Source: Ditylenchus dipsaci (taxonomy: Eukaryota > Nematoda > Chromadorea > Rhabditida > Anguinidae). Taken from it: 64,000 bases of DNA. The position numbers and the translations under genes are program-made. Positions 56,201-64,000 of this stretch are shown here, piece by piece. Numbering within the stretch: the first letter of the stretch is position 1; each line of letters begins with the position of its first letter. The notes below the pieces were generated by a model that ran no database searches, was not told the origin of the DNA, and saw nothing but the letters and a program-made list of their open reading frames with translations. The stretch spans positions 248,001 to 312,000 of the forward strand of contig SADC01001345.1 of assembly GCA_004194705.1 (NCBI GenBank), written 5' to 3'.

Positions 56201-57421
56201 CCAAAGAGGTGGCCCATCAGCCAGTGACCCTTCTAACGCATTCAAACAGTTGAGTGTGAAACAGGGCGAGGGCAAAGCAAGTGCACGAGCTCGTAGAGCA
56301 GAAGAGGAGACCCTAGACGTGGTAGCTTCTCCAATGCAAGTGCTCAATTCTCCAGTTGGTATGGATGGAGACCAGGGTTGGTAAATTTAAATCAAATTTT
56401 TTTATATTTTAGTTAAAAGAAAAATGTCGTGCTTAAATATAAAAAATTTAGAACAAATTTTTCGCTGGCAAAATTGAAATTTTGAATCCAGTCTATTCAA
56501 AAATCACTGTCAGTTTTTGATTCCTTTCGAGACAAAAGACATCTGAATATAGAATTCGAACTTATCATTTATCAGCCAATTTTTTCGGTACTTGTGCGCT
56601 ATCAAATAACCATCAATGCAATTTCGAACCGTAAGGACTTTGTTAGTTTATGATGACGTCTGATAACGTTATTTCTTTCCGAAAATGGAGAGGTGATTTC
56701 GCAATATAATTAAAACACTTGACTATAAAAAGTATTTATATCAATATTTGATAATCTTTTAATATTTTATTGCCAAAAAACATCTTTTACAGTCGAACCT
56801 CTTTATAGTGACACCCCGATATAGTGACACCCTTGATATAGTGACACCCCGGGCCCGATTTGGTTGGCCGACATATAGTGATATAGGATATAGTGACACC
56901 CGATATAGTGACACCTGGATATAGTGACACCTAGGGGTCGGTCCCCAGGAGTGTCACTATAAAGAGGTTCGACTGTAATCTAAATGTATGCATTAAGACC
57001 AAGAAGGTAAACGAAACTTTCGCTCCACTGACTTCTCCAGCTTCAAGAAGCCAGATTACTGCATGCATAAAGCAGGCTTTGTCACTCTGCTGGCATTCAT
57101 AATAGTCCTGTCTATATTTGCACTTGGGTTGTCGGCTTATGTTTTCAATGACATAGTTTTAAAAAGGTAAACTTCACAAAAACACAAAAAATTATCTTTT
57201 TAAAAATACAACTTTTCAGAAACAAATGTAAAAAAGGGCTGATTACAGCTCGCAGAGATAGTTTTACGAATATTGGAGCTGCTGAACAGGTAAGATGGAG
57301 CCAAATAGAGCCAGTTCGAAGGGTGGAAAGGGCCATGGATTCAGCTCCAATTTTGCAAGACCATCTTCTTCTATCACTAATCATCGTGCTTGAATCCCCA
57401 ACAATCGACAAAGTCTATTAA
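53272..57421 (+). CDS. ZP-domain (cuticlin-like) membrane protein B
   Basis: Paralogue of ZP-A, about 545 residues, apical matrix/cuticle type. Exons: 53,272-53,334 (signal peptide MGLFSCLRTYLFHFILVALF), 53,774-53,882, 53,940-54,064, 54,111-54,197, 54,249-54,304, 55,340-55,482, 55,532-55,610, 55,662-55,830, 55,885-56,132, 56,184-56,376, 56,998-57,166, 57,220-57,421. ZP-N: IDNEIVGVPQITCG, YVRGQFGLPRCRKEF, IIMTSFHPQFVTKVDRAFN. ZP-C: ARRYNVPNCQYTM, KNCYVNDGG, RSLLNFRCQIQVCNK. A furin-type RARR follows a long linker (exon 10), then one membrane span (FVTLLAFIIVLSIFALGLSA) and a ~70-residue tail. Two acceptors must lie at CAGAG rather than the first CAG. Exons 9 and 10 are out of phase by one base near 56,128. 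Confidence 0.87.
53408..53592. mobile_element. CCGTATT-ended miniature element in ZP-B intron 1
   Basis: TA-CCGTATTAACACCAATAGTAGC ... GGGTTACTATTACAGTAAATAAGG; internal GGGGCTACTATT / AATAGTAGCCCC words in inverted copies. Confidence 0.65.
54378..54617. mobile_element. CCGTATA-ended palindromic element in ZP-B intron 5
   Basis: TA-CCGTATAACCTCTATTAAAC ... GTTTAATAGAGGTTATACGG-TA. Arms of about 110 nt are almost perfect complements (AACGTTTTGCAAATTTGCTT, GACGACCACTCATTTTGTAG) with a loop of under 10 nt. Confidence 0.85.
54850..55170. repeat. Second palindrome in ZP-B intron 5
   Basis: GATGAAAAAATAATTTTGAGGAAATCAGACC is mirrored by GGTCTGATTTCCTCAAAATTATTTTTTTAT around 54,990. The outer words TCGACTATTTTTACCTTTTTTCTTAA and AAGAAAAAAGGTAAAAATAGTCGA also pair, giving a fold-back of about 330 bp. 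Confidence 0.75.
56790..56975. mobile_element. TA-flanked mariner/pogo-type miniature element
   Basis: TA-CAGTCGAACCTCTTTATAGTG ... CACTATAAAGAGGTTCGACTG-TA with six or so ATATAGTGACACCC units inside. In ZP-B intron 10. Confidence 0.88.
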
Positions 57422-58738
57422 CAAAGGTTATTATGTGTGTATATGCGGACTAATCAAATTCTGTGATCTTTTTCTTGCTACTATTATTATTTCAATAAAT
57501 AATTTCATAATTAGATGTGGTCTAGGGGAGCAATATTTTTTTTATATTCAAATAATTTTTATCACAATCGATGAAAAAATTACGCTACTGCAATATAGCC
57601 CCTCCCCCCAACAGACCCCCCCCCCGTACCTAAACCCATAGTTTTTAATTAAAAAGTTTAAGAGTTAACTGGTAAGAAATTCACGGGCATAAATTTAATA
57701 TGTTATTGTATTTTTAAAAATAATTCACTTCGTTTCCTTGCTCGTTTTCTGAGGAAGATCAAGAAAGTCACAACACTGGTCATTTACTTTTTGCATGTCA
57801 CCTTCTAAAATGTGTAAAAGTCTATTTTTATACTTTAAACCCTGTTTGATATAGAAGGCCATATAATATATTTACCAGGTAGCTATTGTGCTCTCATCTA
57901 TTGCCTATCGAACAAATGGTAAAAGTAGACGATGAAGGCCCTATTAGCCAGTCCAGATGGTGGTCAGGAAAGAGGCTAGCATCCGGTTAAAGCCTAAAAT
58001 ATCCCTTTACAGTGCTTGCCCTAGTCAGTTGGTTAAGTTAGACAGAAACAAGAGTGAAAAATAATGGGCTTCAATTTGCAGGTGTCATAATTAGGGCGGC
58101 ATTGTTGTGTCGCTTTAATAGTCTGTCTTTCAGTGCTGTGTCCTTTATTGGTCGTTTTTTCAAAAAAAAAACAAGTTTTTGTAGTATTGAAAGACTTTGT
58201 AGTTTTGAAGATTCTGATTTTGCCAGGCGATTTTCCAAAATCATTTAATTTTGCCAAAACAATCCGTGAACCTAGGTTATACGGCACCCGTTTTCAAAAA
58301 AGGGGCCAAAATTAAATGATTTAGAAAAAACAACCGGCAAAATCAGAATCCTTGCGATGTTTCGAACTACACTGTCGAATCACATTTGGTAAACGCCTTT
58401 GAAAATTGAAGTGAAAAAGCGTCGGACCCAAGGCGGGAACGAACTTGTGTGGGTGCCGGATAAACGAGGTTCGAATGTGTCTGATACAAAAAAAGATCCG
58501 GTCGATGTGTTTATGAAATTAAAAAAGCTGCCATTTCAAAAATCCAAAAGTACTTGCACCCTCCTGCACATAATTTTTGCCTCGCCAGGCTTTTAAACCT
58601 ATCCTTTTTATTGCAACTCAAATTCTTTCGACCTATTTTTGCCTTAAACTAAACAAAAATTTATTATTATACTTTTTCATAGCCTTATACAAATACTTTT
58701 AAAACTCTTGTTGACTCAGAACGGTTTATTACGAATTT
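57422..58738. other. Intergenic region between convergent genes
   Basis: The 3' ends of ZP-B (+) and the b561 gene (-) face each other. Around 58,130-58,360 the words TTTGCCAGGCGATTTTCC and AATCATTTAATTTTG recur in direct and inverted form, giving short frames on both strands that I regard as repeat-derived. No gene seen. Confidence 0.45.
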
Positions 58739-61700
58739 TCAAGATTTAGTAGACACCAGATGTAGCACAAGAAGAGCGGTCGCTGCAGAACAAATTAGAG
58801 CAAACACAGCAAACAGAATCTGGCTGGCACGGGAATGCTAAACATACGAAAATCAATAAGTTTTTAAGCAAAAAATTTTAAAACATACTTTAGTGTTGGC
58901 AATTTTCTGGGTTTGGTAGTAATAGCTGTCAGAAGGGGTGGGGTTGGAGTTGCCTTTGGCTCTGGAGTGTAGCTCGATAGCTGTTACTCGCTGGTGTTCT
59001 CTGTTTGCGCGTATCCTCAGCACCTCACTTAGCGCTATTACCAAAGCAGCCAACAGGAAAAAGACCAGAATAATTACAAAAGCTAGATTGGAGTCATTGG
59101 GCCTGCCCACAGTGTGTTGAATTTGAACACCGCTATGATTATGGAGATCACTAAATTGAGTATAAAGTATTTTAGTATTTTATAGGTTACAGTAACTCAC
59201 AAGCCAGTGATAGCCCAAGATAGCCGATGGTGTGGTGGACGCCATTGAATATGGGTCGTTTAGGATGCTCGTTGGAGCAACGAAGCAAGGCTCCAATAGG
59301 TTGGGTTATGGCTAACAAAGTGGCTATTAATCCTGCCTTAAATATTGTTTTAAAGGGCATGCTCGTCGCCGATGGGAATATTTTGAAATGCGAGTACCAG
59401 CGAAATTCAAACGAGAATTAATTTGACGCAATTTTGGAAAAGTCGAGGAAAAATTATACCTCCAGTGGAGATCGAACAGACGACCAACTTTCACGGTCCA
59501 TCGCCGTTATCCCACTAGGCTACCAATGCTATTGAATAAGGAAATTGTTTTTGATTACTTATTGCCCGCAGGGTACTCAAATAAAATTTATTTGAAAATA
59601 ATTCTCGTTTAAATTGAACTGGTAATTGAGTATAAAGGTTTTTTATGACCCGCCTTTTAAATATTACCATCGGCGGCGAGTATGCCCTTTAAGAGTCATT
59701 TTGTAATTATTCATTAGTATTCCCTATACATTTGAACCTCTTTAACCCGACATTACAAGGGACGCCACATAAATTTTACTTTTTCGATTTTTTTGCAAAA
59801 ATTTTAGCAAAGAATCAGTGAGGTGTCCGGTTATCGAGAGTAATTTTCTTTGTGCGGGCCGGCCCTGGGTGTCGGGTTATTGGGCTGTCGGGCTATTGAA
59901 AAGTCGGGTTATCGAGGGGTTACTTTGCCTTATAGCAATTTGCTGGCCAACCAAATCGGGCTGGAGGTGTCGGCTTACCGAGGGTGATTGGCTTGATTGA
60001 TCATGAGTTAACTGTAAGTGCAGAATGTATACACCCTTGGTTGCTGGTTGTAAATTTTTGTTTAATAAGGTGATTTTTGTTCGCCTCTTGTTTAAAACCT
60101 TACAGCTGAATGTATCCCACCAGCTGACAAGTTTTGATCAGCATCTAAAAGTGCAAACCGTTTTTACAGATACTATTTCTAAAGCAAACCTCGGTCCAGC
60201 CATGGTCCAGTCCACCTTAAGTCTTTGCCAATAAAGATAGAAAGTGCAGCCAGCAACATGAGTACAACTGCACACACATTGAGCGTGCGGTGAATCTAGA
60301 GCCAACAAAAGTATGTAATGGAATTATGGAACAGTGACTTACATGGAACCATATCTTGAGACCCATAGGCGTGGTGTTTGGCCATATTTTTCTGAGGTAT
60401 CTAGCTGAATAGATAGCTACAGCCACACATCCCAGCCAAGCTATGATCATTAGCACACCTGCAAGATTCTATTTGTTTTAGAATGGGTTTTCACGTGACT
60501 TTTTTTAAAGCCCTTTAGTTTATATAAAAGTGAGTGAAAAGGAATTCTGAATATATTGCAAATATTTATGTGCAAATATTGCAAGTAAATCGATTTTTTG
60601 CGATAGGAAGTTTTTCCCTGAAACTTTAAAAAACAACCATTATGAATGAAATTTATCTAGAAAAAAACTGCATACAATATTTTTAAAATCTCGCTTATTT
60701 TTTCAACAGAAAAGAAGTTGTAAGAAAAAATATTAAAACATTTTTAGTTGCTAAATTTGACAAAGATTTTTTTAAATCACTTGTTAGGGTGAATTTTAGG
60801 TGAGTGCAGCTAATCTCTTCATTTTTTTTAATATTTTATTTAAGCAATGAAATATAATCACCATGAAAACGAATCAACCACAGCTTTGTTGAACCCTGCA
60901 AAGAAAATGGACCAGATCCAGCCTGATTGTTGGAGCTCTCTGGGTTGTCTTGTTTTGTAGTGCTGTCACTACCTTCTGCTCGCTTGAACAAATTCAACGG
61001 CTTGGCAGACACTAGAAATATTTTCAATATTAGAAATATTTTTTACATCATTTCTTAAATTCTCTAATTCTCTTGCTTTTTTGTCGGGACAGAAAATTGA
61101 GTTAGATTTAATGACCTTTCAAATTCAGCTAGCTTAATATTAATTTTTTACCGTATGGGAAGTCGTTGCTGCTTGGATCAAAAGAGTGGGGTCGAATGCC
61201 TGCAAAATACATTTTAGTCTCTTTTCTTAATCTTACAAAAAATAGTACTTGTGGGACTTGAAGCCGGGCCTCTAGCCAACAAAATATAGACTGGCTTGCT
61301 CAGATCAGGAGTAAACAAGTCATTGGAGTTAAGACTAGACTTTTGTTTAAACTGACAGTAAATGTAGTCGCCAGTAACCTCTGAATTCATCAACTGTAGA
61401 ATGCTCTTTTCTGATTGCTAAAATTTTGTCTTTAAGCATATTGCAAATTGGAAACACCTGTAAAAATTGCCTTACATAGTTTGTAAGAATAAATTGAACA
61501 ATTTTTATAATTGTCATTACACATATTTTAATTATTAAAAATTATAAAATACTCACTAAATCTTTCTGAGGAGTGTTGCTTTTGCCAGGGTTTTGCGAGA
61601 GATGGGCCTCCACATTTTCGCCTGCAACGGCACAATGAGTCACTGCATCTTCTCCCTAAATTAATTGCAAAAATACAAGAAATGCCACCTCACATCTGTC

Positions 61701-63769
61701 ACTGTTTAAAGTAATTATTTTGTCAGTGATTATTTTGCAATCCTGTGTACACCTATTATAGTTACTATTATTCCCTGATTATCAAACTGCAAGATTATAA
61801 CAACAATTTAAATAAAATATAAAAAATAACAACTGACAGATGTGCTTAAAATTTTAATAAATTTTAAGTAACGACAAATGTCTGCTTGCCACTGGAAAAT
61901 AACTTTGTTTAAATTTCTTTTTTTTAATTTAAAATTAATTTACTGAGTAGGGAGCCTCAAGTGGTGTCTTTTTCAAAAACTTCATTGAGAAGTTTTTTTG
62001 CAGGTTCTTGCAGGGAACCCGAGACTTATATAATGAAATGGTGCTCCTTTTACAATATCACTTCGAGGGGCGTAAAAGGGACAGAACTTCTAGTATAAGT
62101 TTCGGGTTCTATACCACAATCTGAAAAAGACCTCTTCACGAGGTCTTTTTAAAAAGACCCTACTTGAGGGTCCCTAATAAAACTCTACAATTTTTTTTGT
62201 AGATTTTTGCCGACCCTTGGAACTCCTTGATAAATTTAAAGAAAAATTATACTGATTAAAAGAATCAAAAAGTTTCGCTGACTCTTTTGACTAATAATAT
62301 TGAATAAATGACGCTACTTGCATATACCCCCACCCCAAATCAACTTTTTTTAAAAGTGTTTTAAAACACCCTATATCGACTCAAAATCGCCTCAGGAGTT
62401 CAAAAAAGACATTATTTTTGAGTTCTGGTCAATAAAAAATTGAGTTTTGGGCACTTTTGAATTTCGACTTTTTACCTGTTTTATCATGTTTTCGTCACTG
62501 GAGCTGGGCAAAAATAGTCTCTAAATGCATTTTTGATCAGAAGTCTTGCTCGGAATTATGTCTAAGGTAAGTGAGTGAGCGCATCTCTAACCAACCAAGC
62601 CCCCTGCACCCCCTTCGAAGGCGCAGGGGGCTTGGTTGCTTGGGGTTGAGATGCGCACACCCACATACCTTAGACGCAAATCACTCGAAAGTGACTCTGG
62701 ATGCATGGAGGGGCTTGGAGTTGAGATGCGCACACCCACATACCTTAGACGCAAATCACTCGAAAGTGACTCTGGATGCATGGAGGGGGCTTGGAGTTGA
62801 GATGCGCACACCCACATACCTTAGACACAAATCACTCGAAAGTGACTCTGGATGCATGGAGGGGGCTTGGAGTTGAGATGCGCACACCCACATACCTTAG
62901 ACGCAAATCACTCGAAAGTGACTCTGGATGCATGGAGGGGCTTGGAGTTGAGATGCGCACACCCACATACCTTAGACACAAATCACTCGAAAGTGACTCT
63001 GGATGCATGGAGGGGGCTTGGAGTTGAGATGCGCACACCCACATACCTTAGACACAAATCACTCGAAAGTGACTCTGGATGCATGGAGGGGGCTTGGAGT
63101 TGAGATGCGCACACCCACATACCTTAGACACAAATCACTCGAAAGTGACTCTGGATGCATAAAATGTATACATACCAGAGTTTATTCATGCGGTAGGCCC
63201 CAGTCAACAAAACTATGTTCAACATCTTTCTTTTTGTTCATAATTGGCCCTTTTTGGTCTGTTTCCACCCTGATACAGCCTTAAATCCATTCGAAAATGG
63301 TCAAAATGGGTACTTTTTAGTGGTCCAGAAACTCGATTTTTTATTTACCAGAACTCAAAAATAATGTCTTTTTTGAGCTTCTGAGGTGATTTTAGGTCGA
63401 TATAGGGTGTTTGGGAACATTTTAAAAAAATTTGATTTGGGGGGGGGGTGGTATATGCAAGTAGCGCCCAATAAATTTATAGCTCTCACTTACCATCTGA
63501 TTGTCGGCGGAAAATCCAACACTAATGTAAGCTACTTGAGAGGTGCTTCTTTGGGTTTGCAACTCCATGACGACCTGATCAGGGTCATCACTATCTTGTT
63601 GGTAGGAAAAAAGATATTCACAGGTAGATCCAGATGTCAGGCATTTAGTTGGATACTCCACGCAATTCTTGACTTTGCCACACTTCGACCCATCAAAGGC
63701 TGCTTTGGTTGCAATCGGCAATAGTAATAGAATGAGTGGGAGGAGGTGTGCATTAAACATTAGATGCAC
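58739..63769 (-). CDS. DOMON / cytochrome b561 protein (FRRS1-like)
   Basis: Predicted membrane electron-transfer protein with a secreted DOMON domain and a b561 haem core, like ferric-chelate reductase 1 homologues. Exons (minus): 63,769-63,494; 61,655-61,557; 61,417-61,237; 61,199-61,152; 61,011-60,862; 60,458-60,343; 60,295-~60,200; ~59,337-59,203; ~59,155-58,889; 58,846-58,739. Exons 1-6 join in phase. Signal peptide (AHLLPLILLLLPIATKAAF), then the DOMON start DGSKCGKVKNC...CEYLF, YISVGFSADNQM/GEDAVTHC. The b561 core has four candidate haem histidines: FHGVLMIIAW, WFHIHRTLN, FNGVHHTIGYLG. Further spans are AFVIILVFFLLAALVIALSE and ILFAVFALICSAATALLVLH at the C-terminus (ends STKS-stop). 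A 1.16-kb element sits in intron 1, and a TTAA element abuts the exon 8 acceptor. Confidence 0.87.
59351..59692. mobile_element. TTAA-flanked miniature element with tRNA-like core
   Basis: TTAA-AGGGCATGCTCGTCGCCGAT ... ATCGGCGGCGAGTATGCCCT-TTAA. The interior (59,465-59,530, minus) has a D-arm/A box TAGCCTAGTGGGATAACGGC and a B box TGTTCGATCTCC. The same family occurs at 13,871-14,108 and as a fragment at 30,070. It lies directly before the acceptor of a cytochrome b561 exon. Confidence 0.8.
59735..60005. repeat. Decayed mariner/pogo-type repeat
   Basis: TTTGAACCTCTTTAACCCGAC at the left and repeated GTGTCGG(G)TTATCGAG units (59,815-59,985) recall the tandem-unit layout of the 56.8-kb element, but the right end is lost. 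Confidence 0.45.
62310..63469. mobile_element. 1.16-kb inverted-repeat element with 76-bp satellite core
   Basis: Left CGCTACTTGCATATACC and right GGTATATGCAAGTAGCG are inverted; the arms extend about 150 nt (AAAAAGACATTATTTTTGAG and mirror, CCTATATCGAC and mirror). AATAAAT flanks both sides (62,303-62,309 and 63,470-63,476). Related single-unit copy at 8,265-8,560. In intron 1 of the DOMON gene, ~20 nt from its exon 1 donor. Confidence 0.85.
62646..63160. repeat. Seven tandem 75-76-bp units
   Basis: Units begin at 62,646, 62,721, 62,797, 62,873, 62,948, 63,024 and 63,100. Each starts TTGAGATGCGCACACCCACA and contains the hairpin TCACTCGAAAGTGA and CTCTGGATGCATGGAGG. The few variants (GACGCAA/GACACAA; GGGG/GGGGG) show recent expansion. 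The unit lacks stop codons in some frames, so it opens frames of 70-100 codons on both strands that are not genes. Confidence 0.92.
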
Positions 63770-64000
63770 TGAAAAGACTTTGCATAATATGTTTTGAAGT
63801 TTGCTCCTTTCAGTAACGAATATTATTTTGCAGAATTTTTTGTAAAAAATAAAAATTATATTTTGTCGTATAAAATAAGTTAATTTTGACCGACTTTTAG
63901 GCCGAAAATTGGGGGTTTTTAAATTTTTATGCTAATTATTTTACTTTTTCGAGCAAAAACCAGAAATAAACTCTCAATAAGTTGTAATTTAGAGTCTTAG
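63770..64000. other. 5' flank of the DOMON gene
   Basis: AT-rich non-coding DNA upstream of the minus-strand start codon; no clear promoter motif. Confidence 0.4.

Noticed and set aside
57145..57411. 88-codon minus-strand frame
   Set aside because: Antisense of the last ZP-B exons.
62646..63160. CRISPR-like spaced repeats
   Set aside because: Units are contiguous 75-76-bp tandem copies without unique spacers, within a eukaryotic transposon.
62571..63284. Overlapping frames of 70-101 codons on both strands
   Set aside because: Translations of the 76-bp tandem unit; the same peptide recurs in shifted frames with no gene signals.

Overview
The window is eukaryotic nuclear DNA: AT-rich, with coding exons split by many short introns (often 46-60 nt, GT...AG) plus a few introns swollen by repeats. 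Gene content points to an ecdysozoan, most probably a nematode. There are two cuticlin-like zona pellucida (ZP) membrane proteins and a patched-related (PTR) sterol-sensing-domain protein, both families strongly expanded in nematodes. There are also a p66/GATAD2 NuRD subunit, a KIAA1143/DUF4604 protein and a DOMON-cytochrome b561 protein. The species cannot be fixed from sequence alone.

Layout, left to right. 1-1.5 kb: repeats. 1.56-4.14 kb (+): ZP protein A. 4.27-6.85 kb (+): KIAA1143-like gene whose second intron carries an inverted-repeat element and a fold-back. 6.85-25.2 kb: gene-poor and repeat-rich. It holds a 2.7-kb element with an 8-bp target duplication, a deleted hAT with its 8-bp duplication, a second hAT nested in a CCGTATT-ended element, tRNA-like fold-backs and minisatellites. 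25.26-29.13 kb (+): p66/GATAD2. 31.7-41.94 kb (-): PTR gene, possibly extending to 42.16 kb. 42.2-42.9 kb: two ~215-bp direct repeats around an unexplained open frame. 45.75-47.48 kb: a pogo-type DNA transposon with a decayed transposase. 47.5-51.3 kb: mostly non-coding. 51.30-51.61 kb (+): last two exons of an unidentified gene. 53.27-57.42 kb (+): ZP protein B. 58.74-63.77 kb (-): DOMON-cytochrome b561 gene with a 1.16-kb terminal-inverted-repeat element in its first intron.

The genes do not form a pathway. The two ZP proteins are paralogues and likely apical matrix/cuticle components. PTR and the b561 protein are membrane proteins, and p66 is a chromatin repressor subunit. Most of the window's history is in its mobile DNA: at least ten CCGTATT-ended elements flanked by TA, several hAT elements, TTAA-flanked elements, TA-flanked mariner/pogo-type miniature elements, and fold-back elements whose arms look like tRNA fragments.

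Caution: several otherwise well-conserved coding frames (p66, PTR, ZP-B) are each broken by one missing base, usually in a short homopolymer. This may reflect consensus error rather than real pseudogenes.
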